DNA from: Panax quinquefolius
Taxonomy: Eukaryota > Streptophyta > Magnoliopsida > Apiales > Araliaceae
Length of the DNA: 64,000 bases
Direction of reading: 5' to 3'
Assembly: GCA_020205615.1 (NCBI GenBank)
Contig: CM035173.1
Location: forward strand, 47,792,617 to 47,856,616
In this document: positions 38,326 through 50,777 of the stretch, one piece after another
Layout: each line of letters begins with the position of its first letter
How positions within the stretch are numbered: position 1 is the stretch's first letter
Position numbers and translations under genes: made by a program
Notes under the pieces: model-generated
What the model was told of the DNA's origin: nothing
What the model saw: the letters and a program-made list of their open reading frames with translations, nothing else
Database searches by the model: none

Positions 38326-40269
38326 TAATAATTTTATAATTAAAATAATATTTATTTTAATTTTAAAATAAAAGGTTTATTTTAATCTTAAATAAAAAAA
38401 GATTTATTTTAATTTTAAAATTAGAATTTCATGCTAACTAATTAGAGTTGGAATTGGATTTCATAATAACTAATTGGAGTTGAAATTGGATTTATTTTTC
38501 CTAAAATAAAGGAGTTTATTTGTGAATAGGAAGTAAATCCATCTTTTCTTAAATAAAGGAGTTTATTTAGATATGAAATAAGATTTCATATTATTCAAAA
38601 ATAAAAGAGTTTATTTGTGAATAGGAAAGAAAATCCATGTTTCCTTAAATAAAGGAGTTTATTTAGATATGAAATAAGATTTCATATTATTCAAAATAAA
38701 GGAGTTTATTTGTGAATAGAGAAAGAATATCCGTGTTTCCTTTAATAAAATTTTTTTTTTTTTACATGAAATTGGATTCCATAATTAATTAAAATAAAGA
38801 GTTTATTTTAATTAAAGATTTTTTTTTTATATATATGGAATTGGATTCCATAATTAATTAAAATAAAGGAGTTTATTTTGATTAAAGATTTTGATTAAAA
38901 TAAAATAGTTTATTTTATTCAAAATTGGATAAATTAAAATAAAATAGTTTTATTTTGATTTAAATTTGGATTAAAATAAAGGAGTTTATTTTGATTCAAA
39001 ATTAGATTTTTTATACTAACTAAATTTGCCCATTAAATGATATCAATATATATATTAAATGTTTATTATTCATAGGATGAATGTTATTTATTGATGCATA
39101 TGGTGATGTGTATGATAATAAATGGGATTGATTATGGACTATTGACCAATATGATTGGATTTTATTTTAGTTGGATGCATGAATGTATGGGTTTTATTAA
39201 ATGGGGTCTGCGTACCTCGTCTTCTCTAATTTTTCTTAATGTAAATTCTATCTCCCTCTATGTATTTCCCTCGATTAGCGATCAAGGTTTCTATTTATTT
39301 TAAAATAGTTTTGTAATAGGAATAGTTAGAATTAATTTTGAAGAATTAGAGATCGAAAAGGAGCAAGGCGCTTGAAGACCCGTTTGTAATGGAGCAGGGT
39401 TTAAATGTAATAGTTATATTTAAATATTATTTCTTGCACCCCTAGGGTTTGACCTTTTGGTTCACTTGGTGGCTCTAGTGAACCAAACTAGAATAAAAGT
39501 CCATAATCAATCCGGGTAGAATATAGTATTCTATATGTGCATGCTTATACTATATATATTATATATTATGCAAACATGCTTCGCATGTTAATTAATATGA
39601 CGCGTATTTTATATATATATTTGCATGCGCGCTAAACAAGATGAGACAAATTAATAACAAACCCCTCAAATTTTTATATTAAGTCCTAAGCGTTCAAAGA
39701 TATTTGGAATATCGAACGTCGCCTTCTAGCATGATAAAATTAATAGAGTATTAAATATTTAATATGAGTTTGTTGTGTCACCACAAGGCAAGTATTAAGT
39801 ATTTAAGATGTTAATTTATCACATTTGATGCTTATAAAGAAAATTGAACAATATTGTTTTGTTGTGTCACCACAAGGATGATATTTTTCTTTTTTGAATA
39901 TATGGAGTGCTAGGTCGGACTTAACTTGGATAATTTTGATTCGGATGTGCCACCACTTGATCAAAATAATCTAAGAGGCAAAAGAAAAGGAGTCGCATAG
40001 TTGATGTAATTGACAAAAGTTGTCTACCTATTTATTTATATATAGTTTGTTGTGTCACCACAAGGCTATATACATTTGAAATGGGATCCTTATTCTCACT
40101 AGCAAATCTTTAATTAGATTTTGCCGAACTATATATAAGTGAGGTAATATAGTTTGAAGAAAATAGTGGGAGATACCAATTTAAAACAAGACCTAAATTA
40201 TTTTGGTAATTAATAAAAGAATGTATGTTAAAATGTTGTTAATTACAAATTCATTTCTGAAATTTTACA
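38326..40269 (+). other. copia unit D leader, PBS deleted
   Basis: It contains the AATAAAGGAGTTTATTT block (about 38340-39000) and the TTGTTGTGTCACCACAA motifs (about 39770, 39857 and 40048), as in units B and C. No PBS is present, so this unit could not be reverse transcribed as a separate element starting from LTR3. Confidence 0.75.
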
Positions 40270-43261
40270 ATGTCTAAAATTACTATCATCTTGCAAGCAT
40301 ATTAGATGCTAAATTAACTGAATCAATTAAGCGGATTGGTTAAGGAATTTGAGAATAGTTCTCATAATTGAAAAGCTATCTTATGTCCTTAATACGCCTA
40401 TCCCTGCAATGGTTGCGCATAATGCCCTCGAGGAAGAGATTGCTACTTTTAGAAAGTGGCAAGATGATGCATGATTGGCTCAATGCATCATGCTCGCATC
40501 CATGAGTAACGAGCTTCGCCACAAGATGAAACTATGGATGCTCCTACTATATTCCCGCACATCAAGTAGTTGATGGTGAGGAAAGTAGGACCGATAGATA
40601 TCGAGATATCTAAGGAGCTCTTCCGATCTAGAATGGCCAATGGCACTATATAAGATGCATAAAAAGTTCTTAACATAATCAATTTGATTGATCAATTAGG
40701 ACAACTGGTTTTGTCACAGATGGAGAGTTGAGCCAAGATTTGATCTTGCACTCACTCCGGACTCCTTTCACAATTGTTGTGAATTTTTCATATAAACAAG
40801 CTAGATATCGCCTCACGACATTTGATTTGCTTATCATGTTGAAAAATGTTGAGAGTCACTTTCCAACCAAGAAAGATCAAGTCTCACTTGGTAGGGGCCA
40901 AAGGATCTTACGAAAAGAAGAACGATTCAAAGAAGGTAAATAGAAAGGCATAAACAAAGGATAATAAGAACAAAAGCGTCGACACGGATAGCAAAGGAGC
41001 TTGCTTCCAATTTGCTATAAGCCTGGACATCTGGAAAGAAAGCGCAAGAAGCATCTTGCAGAGGCTAACCAAAGAAGCTTAGTGAAGTTTGGTTACAAAT
41101 ACAAATTTGTTTATGATTTAAAATAATTTTTCTTTAAGTCAAGGTTCTACTTTGGTATTGGATACTGACTTAGGTTATCATAAATATAGATTTATGAAGG
41201 GACCAAGCGAAGTAGAAAGCTAAACAAATATAAGTAATCTATATGTGGGAAATGTAGCAAAGGTTGCCACATTAGCCATAGAAACTTATAGTTTAGCAAT
41301 GCCTACGGGCAAATCTATTAAGTCAATAAGTTGTTATTGTATTCCAGTTCTTGTTAAAAATATTATTTCTATTTTATTGTTGGACAATAAAAATTTTTGG
41401 TATTATAATTAAGAACAATTGTTGTTCTATTTATAATAATAATGTTTTGTATAGAACTGGAATATTACTTAATAAATTTTGTATACTTGACTTACATGAA
41501 AATAATTTTGCATATTGAACAAATTAGTATAAGAAAAGGAGATGATCATTCAAAGAGTTGAATGTGTGTATTTGCTGAAATACAAGTGTGAATTATTTGA
41601 AAGGTTCAAAAATTTAGAAGTGAAACAAATTGACAAAGTATTAAGATTCTTTGATTAGATCAAGGAATAAATACTTGTGCAATAAGTTTCTAAATCATCT
41701 CAAATGGTTTTCTCATAATGGACACATCCTGATACACAATAATTGATTGATGTATCTGAAAGGAAAAATCGTACCTATTTGAACATGGTGCGATCCATAA
41801 TGATTTTACCGACATTCCAGTATCTTTCTGGGATAATGTCCTAGAAATGGCTGCATATCTACGAAAATGGTAACCTCAAAATCCGGCCCCAAGACTCCAT
41901 AAAAGTTATGGACAGGGAGGATTCCTAATCTTAAGTATGTTAAGATAAGGGGTTGTCCAACTTATGTGAAAAGGTTTCGAAGGATAAGCTTGGGACAAAA
42001 TTTGACAAGCTGATTTGTGGGACATCCTAAAGTAAGTTTAGGGCATATGTTCTATAATCCTACTTAGCAAAAGGTGTTTGTTATGAAACACGCTTCCTTC
42101 TAAGATAAAGGTGTTTATCATTGAAAGAAAGGGCTAGTGGGAGGATAATAGATCTTGAAGAGTTCAAGAACCACAAAATACTATAAGTCAAATAAGAGGA
42201 ACACGTAGATAGACTCTATTGTACCACAAAGATAAATAAATCGGAATAGTACCGAAGATACCTAGATGGTATGGATTCATCATAGATGATGATGATGAGG
42301 TACACATCATAGAAGATGATGATCCAGAGTTACATTCGATGAGGTAAGACTTCTAGTGTGTACAAAAGGGTCAGTGGGAGCGTCGTGACATTCCTAATAT
42401 TATATGTTGATATACTACGGATAAGGAATGACATACTAATGCTACAATCAGTAATGATAAAGTTGTCTAAACATTCCTCCATGAATGATTTGGAAGAGTA
42501 TCTTAGTTGGGGATATAAATCTATATAGATAGATTTAAGAGGATGCTCGACTTAACCCAAGGAACGTATATGCATTTGATGCTAAAGTCGTTTAGTATGG
42601 CAAACTCCAAGAGATGTCTCATGTTGATGAGCCATGGAGTGTATCTCTCTTAATTATCCCCATAGACTCCAAAGAAGAGAGATCGCATGAGTGACAATCA
42701 TGTATGCAATGAAATATACGAGACCTGATGTCGATCGGTCATATTCTGGAGAAGATCACTTTGTAAGGTGGTGAAAACATCTTAAAGTTCTTAACCAAGC
42801 ACTAAGGATGATGAGCAAACATGGTGGGTGCGAATTAAAACTAGAGGGCTTACTGGACTCAAGTTTTCGAGATGCACCAAGACGACGAAAATCCACTTTA
42901 AGGTAAAGTGTTACCTTGAAGCAGTGGTGCGAGTGAATTGGAAAGGTTCCAAACAACAAAGAGTTCTTTGGTTTAGTGATAAAGACAAAGTATATAGCTA
43001 TAAATGAAGGCGCAAGTTGATTGTTTGGATTAAAAGTTCATTACTGTAACTAGGAATAGTTCCTAAGTCTCATCTTGGATCTAAACATGTGTTGTGGCAC
43101 TTTCATTTGATTATAAGAATCATTGAAAGATGGGAAATCACTATAGAGATAGTGGACTCTCATAAACAACATTACATATCCATTAACTAAAGCTTATCCA
43201 ACAGCAGGATAATCGTCACTTAGAGAAAAAGAGTATGAGTTACCATGACGATTGGCTTTAG
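40270..43261 (+). pseudogene. copia unit D gag-pol remnant
   Basis: It starts at ATG 40270 and ends at TAG 43259-43261. The same deletions as in B and C are present (near 41542 and near 42335), as is the YVD-I box (42403). The Asp-rich (GAT)n tract is shorter (about 42286-42298). It retains some words closer to the intact family (CTGGACATCTGGAAAG near 41022 and CAGTATCTTTCTGGGATAATG near 41819) where B and C show indels. Confidence 0.9.
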
Positions 43262-43275
43262 TGCAAGTGGGAGAT

Positions 43276-45158
43276 TGAAAGTAGTATGCATACAAGCCAA
43301 TCATGTTTGATGATAAAGCATATACTTTGTAACAATCTTATTCATTTATTAATAAAAAGTGTTAATTTATTAAAGGCTTTTAATTATCTACATGATGCTG
43401 TTTTAAAATATGTGATAAACCCATAGTTTTAAGCAATGCTTTTAGAATAATGATGATGATCATTCTAATGAGATCTAAATTCTTAGAAAACTTAAAAACT
43501 AAAATAGTTCCCAATCATTGGATTACTAAATTGGTGATTAGTGAATCCGGATAGATTGGTACATACGTTGCTTGCTCATTGGATGAGGATGATTGATCTC
43601 ATGATCATTTGTGTGGAGACACTAAAGCAAGTATGTAGGTGCTTATTAGAGAATAAGTTCACTGAACGTGGCTCGCTAAGGAATTCCTAATGGAGTTTTA
43701 TTTGCTGTCAATAGGAATTCTCAGTGATAGTAAGTACAAGTAATCCTTGGACTTGAGATCATCATAGTATCTTGTGTATGATGAGTTATACTTTGACTTA
43801 TTCCTTAAGACCCTTAGGGTATATCAAAGGGTATGCTTGGGTATAATAAGTTGTACATGGAGATAATGTATGATCAATAAAGAATCTATCACTTCTAATA
43901 AAAGAAGAGAAATGTCCTATGTGATTCGATAAATGACAACCCAGTAGTCCTTGGTTAATGAGAATGAAATTAGAAAGGAGTTTCTAATTTGCATTATTTG
44001 GAGTTATGCATTTAAGGATCAAAATACATATAATTAAATAAAATAAGACTTGTGAGAATTTCATGTCTTATATTTAATTGGGACATTGTAAGGTGGAAGG
44101 ATTGAATTGTACGGTAACTATTTACTCAAAGGTTCTTTAATGATTAATGTTGAAATCTATATTATCCGAAAAGTCGTTGATGATATTTAGGGAGGCTTAT
44201 CCTATTGTAGAATAAATATTATTTATTTAAATAAATTAATTGTTTAATTTATTTATTTAAATAAGATTAGAATTGTTCTAATTGATTTATTCACAAGGTT
44301 TTTAATATGGAAACCTAAAAGGGTCACACCATAAAAGGAAGAATAATTATTTAAGAAGTTAATGGCATAATCGTAATAATATGTTATGTATATTTAATTT
44401 AATCTATGGTAATAGAATAAATTAAATAGCTTAATATTTATTATTTAATATTTTAGAAATATTAAATATAAATTAATAAGAGGAGTCTTATTAATATTAT
44501 TACAATTATTATTATTTTAATTTCTAAAAGAGTTTAGGAATTAATTTAATATAAGTACTCTCATTTATTCCTAATAAGATTAGGAGGTTAAATTAATTAA
44601 AGGAGTTTAATTAATTATCCTTAATAAGATTAGGGAGCTTAATTAATTAAAAGAATTTAATTAATTAAATAAAACCCAATTCCTTAATTGTTAAGATGGG
44701 TTGCCCACATCTATAAAAATAAGAGGAGTCTTATTATGGGTGGTGTAGAGTTGTTGACTTTGACAACTACGTAATAATTCCAATTTGTTGGGGGAGTACA
44801 CCTTTTCTATAGAGATAGAAAAACTAGGGTTTAGCCAACCACCCTTCTTCTTGAATTTTCTTCTTCCTTGGTGGATCACCTCTAGAGGCCAAACATTTGG
44901 GTGGCTAACGTTGATCAAAGGAAGGAACCAAACCCGGTGGATTCAAGATTGAACGCGAAAGGATTTGGAGGTGAACTTGTACCTGAGGAAGCTCGATCTT
45001 CAAGGGTATGATTTATTCTTTATCTTTTCGTTTAATTAATAATTATGCATAAAGGGTGATCCGGGTATATGGTTTGTAAAAAATTTTAAACTCTGATTTT
45101 ACACGCTTCCGCTAATTTTTGCAATTTGATTGCGTTGATGAATATTACAAACCTAACA
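43276..45158 (+). repeat. copia array LTR4
   Basis: Preceded by a polypurine tract, starting TGAAAGTAGTATGCATAC and ending ACCTAACA, about 1.88 kb. It is followed directly by viral sequence (GATCTAACTCC). It closes the LTR-INT-LTR-INT-LTR-INT-LTR array. Confidence 0.92.
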
Positions 45159-45310
45159 GATCTAACTCCTCAACTAGTAACCGGTCAGCTTTGCCCCCTG
45201 TTCCAGACATAGTAAACCAGGAAGAACATAGTTATTAAAACATCAGTTAAGCTTTACACAATTGGAACATACCTAGGGTTTCCCCTAAAGAAATTTATTA
45301 GTCAACCTTT
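45159..45310 (+). pseudogene. endogenous florendovirus ORF1 upstream fragment
   Basis: Sequence between the copia array and the movement-protein frame. It is broken by stops but keeps a composition like the rest of the virus, and is probably the damaged N-terminal part of ORF1 or its leader. No primer-binding site is visible. Confidence 0.4.
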
Positions 45311-45820
45311 TTGGATAATTTTAGAACAGATTATAATGTTAAAACTGTGGAAAAGGTTTATACAATTAATAAAGAATATGAAAATTGTAATCTTTTATCT
45401 CCTGATGTTATTAAAAAACATAGGAAAAAGGGTTATAATTTTATTCACATCGGTCTAGTTCAAGTTGCAGTAAAACCATTAAACATTAAAGGAATTAATT
45501 CAAGCATCTACCTCTGTCTCAGAGACGCTAGATTCTTGAATTACTATCCTAGCATGATAGGTGCTATGGAATCAAGTCTACATAATGGACCAATCCATTT
45601 CAATTGCTTTCCTGATTTCACATTAAGCCTAAGTGATCAACATTTATTAAAGGCTTTAACATTAAACATTAAAACTGCTGGTGAAATTACTCATATGATT
45701 GAGGGTTCTCAGCCTATAGCCTTGATTTATAGGATTTACTATAAGACCATGAAAACGAAGTTAAACGTTCATTCTCTCAATAAAAGTCCTAAAGATCAAA
45801 CTGTTTTAATTCAAAGTTAA
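45311..45820 (+). pseudogene. endogenous florendovirus movement protein domain
   Basis: A 169-codon open stretch includes GYNFIHIGLVQVAVKPLNIK, SIYLCLRDARFLNYYPSMIG and NGPIHFNCFPDFTLSLSDQH. These match the 30K-superfamily movement protein of caulimovirids, which enlarges plasmodesmata for cell-to-cell spread. The central Asp of LCLRDAR is the family's hallmark residue. The frame opens after a TAG at 45299-45301, so the true start is upstream and lost. An N-terminal movement protein in one long polyprotein is the florendovirus and petuvirus arrangement. The frame ends at a TAA after VLIQS. Confidence 0.85.
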
Positions 45821-46700
45821 ACTAGTGATGCTAATATCCAGATCCCGAGAACCATCCTCTAGAAAGATATTACATTACCTAGTTAATGGACTTTACCCAG
45901 TGAAATACCACAACAGCCTGTAGTTAATAATCTATTAAATATTGAAAATGTTAAACAATTTTCTGATGGAACTGTTAAAATAAGTTTTGAACGTACCAGA
46001 AGACCAGTTATTGTAGAAGATTTTACTAGTTCTTCAGCTCCTTCAGTTCATACTAGAAGAGATACTGAAGTTCTCAGTAATTCTTCTATTAGGGATATAA
46101 AATTAAAGGGTATCCTTAACCAAGGTCAAGCTAGTCACCCTTGTTATACTCAAAATGACCCAGTAGAGGAAGAAGGATCTGTTTCTCCTACCCCTTCTGA
46201 GTTTCCAACTCAGTCTGATTTTGAGATTCCTATTAACAACCAATTAAGAGTCATTAAAAAAGAATTCAAATTAGATTGGGACAATCTTGTTAAAGATTTT
46301 AATTCCAAGTCTAATAAGGAAAAAAGGCATTTATTTCGTTCTAATCACCCTTCTAAAAAAGAACGTGATAAAGTAGTTAATAGATGGAAACATTTTATTA
46401 ACAGTGAAAAAATAAACATTACGTTTTATGATTGGTATGACCAATAGCAAGGTAAATATAATTTTATAACTAAAACCCAATGGACTAAAGAAGATAAATC
46501 AAAAGTCTCCTCTAGTCATCCCCCATTAGAAACTGTCCTCATTCTAGTTAGAAACACATATGTTATTGCCAGTCCTTTTAAAATTTCGGATGGTAACAAA
46601 GATGATAAAAAAAATATTGAACAATTAAACTTCAGTAACCAGTATCTAGCAACTGTAGGAAAACAACTAGATAGAATTGAAGAAAAATTTGAAGAAACAT
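45821..46700 (+). pseudogene. florendovirus ORF1 linker after movement protein
   Basis: Continues ORF1 with stops at about 45860, 45885 and 46446. Recognisable blocks also present in the copy at 51597-52310 are RRPVIVEDFTSS, LRVIKKEFKLDWDNLVKDFN, RWKHFINSEKINITFYDWYD and LATVGKQLDRIEEK. The last is a coiled-coil-like stretch. Sequence switches at AGAAAC (46693-46698) to the minus-strand ORF2 of the next fragment. Confidence 0.75.
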
Positions 46701-47748
46701 AATCATGTCCTGGGAGACTGATTTTGAGGAAAACATCTTAAAGTCGACTAGCTACGAGGAGGCGGTGTTGGATTCTCACCGTCTTAGGAGGGCGGTGCAA
46801 GTATTTGGATGAAAGCTAGCGAGATGTCGTGCAAATGGGTCCTGAGCATCTTGCAAGTCGATGGTGCCATATGGGTCATCATTATTATCGTATTGACTGG
46901 TAGAATCATTCCCGGAGGAAGACGAAGAATGCGCTGAAGCTTCTTCATGTAACTCATCAATTCTCTTATTCAATGCTTGGGCAATTTATTTTAATTCTTT
47001 ATCGGAACAGTTCCTGAAATCAAAAATGTCACGAGAACAAGACGAACCAGTAGGACTGACTCTTGACTCTTTGGGTTTCGACTCTTTTGTTTGACTGGAA
47101 GGTTCTTTGGATGAAATAGGAAGAACCTTAAGAGGGCCAGTGGGAAATTCTAACTGAACTTGACCAACAATTCTATTAACATCAAACTTATCCCACCATT
47201 TGATGAAGAATTGACGGGAGAGAAGGGGAAATGGATCAACTGTGGTATGAGGATCGGTAACTGTAGTTGGGGTTTTAATGTCATATTGCCATTTAAGAAT
47301 CCAAGGAATCTTATATTTACTTACAAATTGAAGAATGACAGGGACACCATCAAATTTTGGATTGTGTTTACTGTGGTTGCAGAAATGGCTAAGTTGAACT
47401 TTCAAAAGTTTAGGAAGGAGGTCAAAAGTGGAACCAAATCTTGTTCACCAGTGAGTGAACCAATAAGGGAACTGGCTTTTGAACTTATGGTCGAACTGGA
47501 AAAACCATGAATGACTATTTGACTCATTTTGATGCAGGAAAACTCTATACCAAGCTTCCATGTAATCATAATAACAATAAGAGTTATCCTGATTAGAAAG
47601 CTGCATAAGATCAGAGGGATGTTTTCCCCAATCAGACATTAAAATGAACTGGGTTAACTGGATGAGGAACCAAAGTTCCTTTTGGTTGATTACTCGGGCC
47701 AGTGGGGCGACCCGAACCGCGAGAAGATGATTCTCCTCGAACACTCAT
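46701..47748 (-). pseudogene. florendovirus ORF2-like protein, internally deleted (locus 2 minus)
   Basis: Starts at ATG 47748, overlapping the ORF1 stop at 47745-47747. After the N-terminal MSVRGESSSRGSG and about 30 codons, a deletion near 47645-47650 removes about 390 bp, including the HLFHIEP block. The junction uses a TTCAT microhomology. The core with YDYMEAWYRVFLHQNES and LSRQFFIKWWDKFDVNRIVG follows, open to 46986 after a frameshift. A Ser/Asp-rich C-terminal piece (46973-46776) includes DPYGTIDLQDAQDPFARHL, which retains Arg where the other copies have a TGA. Confidence 0.75.
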
Positions 47749-48338
47749 AATGGACGCACGGTACCTGTGTTAATAAATTCCCGAGTGAGAAAATCAGGAA
47801 TGGAATTTTTACTGCCTTTAATATATTCAATCTCAAAATCAAAGATACTCAGAAGGGCTTTCCATCTAGCAAAAGAATGTTTAGAGGCTATGTTTTCAAC
47901 ATCTTTTTCTAAAACATATTTTGCTGATTTGCAATCTATACGAACTAAAAACTTTTGGTTTAATAAGTCACTTTGGAATTTGTTAATACATAATACTAAT
48001 GAAAGTATTTCCTTTTTAATAGTACTGTAATTTAACTGTGTACTATTCCATGCACCGGAATGAAAGCGAACAATTTGTTCAGGAGAATTGAGTGTTAACT
48101 TTTGCTTTAGAATACCTCCGAAACCAATGTCAGAGGCATCAGTCTCAACGATCTTAAAACCAGAGTCGTTGGAGATGTCAAGGCAAGGCAAAGCCTTGAC
48201 ATATCTTTTAACTTGTTGGACGACAGAAGTATGAATGTCAGTCCATGGAGGGGGATTGTCCTGCAAACGCTGGAAAAGAGGTTTACAGATCTTCTTGAGA
48301 TTTTTATAGAACTTGCCAATATAATTGAGCGAGCCCAA
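47745..48338 (-). pseudogene. endogenous pararetrovirus RNase H, open (locus 2 minus)
   Basis: This is a 197-codon open stretch and the best-preserved RNase H in the window. It begins in the RT connection (MGSLNYIGKFYKNL), then has KIVETDASDIGFGGILKQKL, NYSTIKKEILSLVLCINKF, VRIDCKSAKYVLEKDVENIA and FLTREFINTGTVRPL before the stop. The acidic residues expected at the RNase H active site (ETDASD and RIDCKSA positions) are present. Its upstream connection to RT is broken by a frameshift near 48380-48430. Confidence 0.85.
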
Positions 48339-49219
48339 AAATCTCTGCAGTTGGGTTTTATTAGTAATTTTATACAGGAATCATCAACCAAATTGAATAG
48401 CTCGATCGATAGAATGTATGACGAGCCCATGATAAATATTTAAACCAAGAAACTGAACTTTAGCTTGAAACAAGCTTCATTTGGAAGGTGAAAGGACGAG
48501 TCCATTATCTTTGACTATTTTGAAGAACGATTTTAGATGTTTAATGTGTTCTTCAATAGATTTTGAAAAAATGAGAATGTCATCAATGTAGAGAACAACA
48601 AAATGACTGAAAGGATTCAAGATGTCATGAGGATATTCTAAAATTAACTGGGAGTATTCTTTAGGCCAAATGCCTGAACGTTCCATTTATAATGGCCAAA
48701 TGGGGTAGTGAAGGCTGTTTTGTACCTATCATCGGGATGAATGGCAACTTGCCAGAAACCAGACTTAAGGTCAAATTTACTGAAGATAGTAGCATTACTT
48801 AATCGATTAATGAGGTCATCCTTATTAGGTAAAGGGTACCTAATCCATTCTAAGACCTTGTTTCATGGTTTGTAATTAATTACTAGACGGGGAACACCTC
48901 TCTCTTTTTCTGCCTCATTGTTGACATAAAAGGTTGGACATGACCATGGTGATTTACTAGGTCTAATTAATCCTTTATTAAGGAGGTCATTAATTTCATT
49001 CTTACATAACTCCATTTGTTCGTGATTCATTTGTATAGGCCTGGCCTTAGTAGGAATCAGGTGCTCTTTGAATTCCTTAGCATAAGGGGGCCTTACAACA
49101 TGCTTCTTCTGATGCCAAAAGGCATTAGGAGAATCAGAACAAAGGTTTTCCTTTAAATAGGTTTTTAATTCATCTATCTTTTCTTGAACTCCTTTATTTT
49201 TAAGTTGTTCTTCAATATG
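48339..49219 (-). pseudogene. endogenous pararetrovirus reverse transcriptase (locus 2 minus)
   Basis: The minus-strand sequence runs through PTKARPIQMNHEQMELCKNE, KSPWSCPTFYVNNEAEKERG, RYPLPNKDDLINRLSNATIF, FDLKSGFWQVAIHPDDRYKT and [11 protein letters not shown] (the YIDD box is at about 48590). Stops or frameshifts occur near 49220 (between the protease part and RT), 48868 (an LNK Leu changed to a stop), 48690-48630, and 48480-48380. It covers the full RT domain, so this minus fragment carries nearly all of ORF1 except the movement protein. Confidence 0.85.
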
Positions 49220-50161
49220 TTAATACTTAATTTCTTCCTTTAGGAAATTCAAATGAATGAATTTACAATTTAATAAATTTAATGATTTAGAGATGGATTC
49301 ATCTTGAATAAATCTTAAATCTCTTTCTTTAGGTTTAATAAGAAATTTAAATGTTATTCTTTTACCTAAATGTCTACAACTTAATCCTTCATTACTGGTA
49401 GTAAAATGGTATAATAAATATATAAATGGTAACCCTAAAATGATCTTATTTGTAAGATTGTGGATTAAAACAAATGATGTTTTAAAACACATATTATCTT
49501 GACAAATATGAACTTTAGGCAGTTTATACTTTATTTCCATTTGACTACCAATTGCTGAATTTAATTTTTCAGTAGTTTTCTTATAGTATTTGGTTGGGAT
49601 TAGACCTTTTTGAATACAGTTTAAATCTGCACCAGTGTCAACTAAGGCAGGAAGCTGTATTGAAAAGGTTTTACCAACAACCAAGATAATCGAGATATAC
49701 CATTTCTGAATGGTAATATCCTTAATTCTTTTAAGTGAAAGACCTTGAACAAAAAGATCAGGTTCTTCTTTTGTACCAGATGATTCTGGCTCATCGTGAT
49801 CTTCATTACTAGAGGAGGAATCATGGACTTGAAGATCGAATTTTTTGTCCTCAAAATCTTTTCTTAAATTAGAGACTTCTAATTTTAAGCCAAAGATTTC
49901 TCTTTTTAGTTTATTAACTTCTTGATTTAATTTTGGGAGAGTGACTTCCTTTACTGGAGTTTTAAATCTTTTAAGAGTTTTATTAAGGCTAAATACAGGC
50001 TTTTCTTTAGCTTTTATAATTTTATCTTTAACTCTATTATCTTTAGTTAACAAATCTTTTAACTGTTTGGTGTATTGAGATTTTAACTCAGGATCAGAAA
50101 TTTTACTAATTAAATCAATTAACAAAGAGCTTTCTTCATCCTCTTTGGTAATTACATTCAA
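49220..50161 (-). pseudogene. florendovirus ORF1 segment with aspartic protease
   Basis: A 313-codon open stretch. Residues 1-130 are Lys/Glu-rich with a coiled-coil-like segment (EVNKLKREIFGLKLEVSNLR) and an acidic Ser-rich stretch (DSSSSNEDHDEPES). From about residue 160 comes the retropepsin-like protease: FSIQLPALVDTGADLNCIQ holds the DTG active-site triplet (about 49630-49640), and ILGLPFIYLL matches the conserved ILG-hydrophobic motif. The protease would process the polyprotein. The segment ends in SLNLLNCKFIHLNFLKEEIK before the RT part. Confidence 0.85.
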
Positions 50162-50777
50162 TCTTTTAATGCAACATTTTTCATTGCAATTATCTGTACA
50201 AATAGTAACTTCTTCGTTGTCACTATCTGCTTCATTGCTACTGGAAATGTTATAGATGAATCAGGAATATCATAACCTTCATCATTACTGACGTTGTTCT
50301 CTATCCTCATTAACTCTAATAACTGTTCAGTGTCTTCGTTAGAAATATTTAACTGAGATAATTTCTTTTTTATTTTGCATTCATTTTTGTAATGCCCTTT
50401 CTGTCCACAATTGTGGCAAACAATTTTACTTTTATCGAATTTTTTAGAAGATTTTTTATTATAATTTTTTCTTGTGGGTTTGGGTTTAGTGTAATATTCA
50501 TCTTGATTTTTATCTTTTTTATGACTGCGTTTATGACGCCTATGACTTCTATGATGCTCAATATGTTTATGCTTATGCTTCCTTCTAGAGGGAGCAATAG
50601 GAGAGGTAAACCATATTGTTCACGAATATTCTAACTTTCATACTTGGCTTTTTTCTTATCTTTACTAGCTTGTTTGGCTAATTTAAAATCAATACACATT
50701 TTAATCCAATTTTGAATATATAGCGATTATGTCACCATAAGTTAGGTTATCATAATCGATATATCCTAAATTTTTGC
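50162..50777 (-). pseudogene. florendovirus capsid C-terminal zinc knuckle region
   Basis: A basic His/Lys/Arg-rich stretch precedes a CCHC zinc knuckle, CHNCGQKGHYKNEC (about 50378-50419), the nucleic-acid-binding motif at the end of caulimovirid coat proteins. A frameshift and stops lie near 50255 and 50630-50780, so the knuckle is out of frame with the capsid core upstream. All four zinc ligands are kept. Confidence 0.8.

Noticed and set aside
38180..38371. Small open frame rich in Ile-Tyr repeats
   Set aside because: It is a translation of TA dinucleotide repeats. The same applies to the frames at 56767-57075.
49220..50161. Host coiled-coil or retropepsin-like protein
   Set aside because: It sits between capsid zinc knuckle and RT in viral order, and the same segment is present in the plus copy, so it is part of the viral polyprotein.
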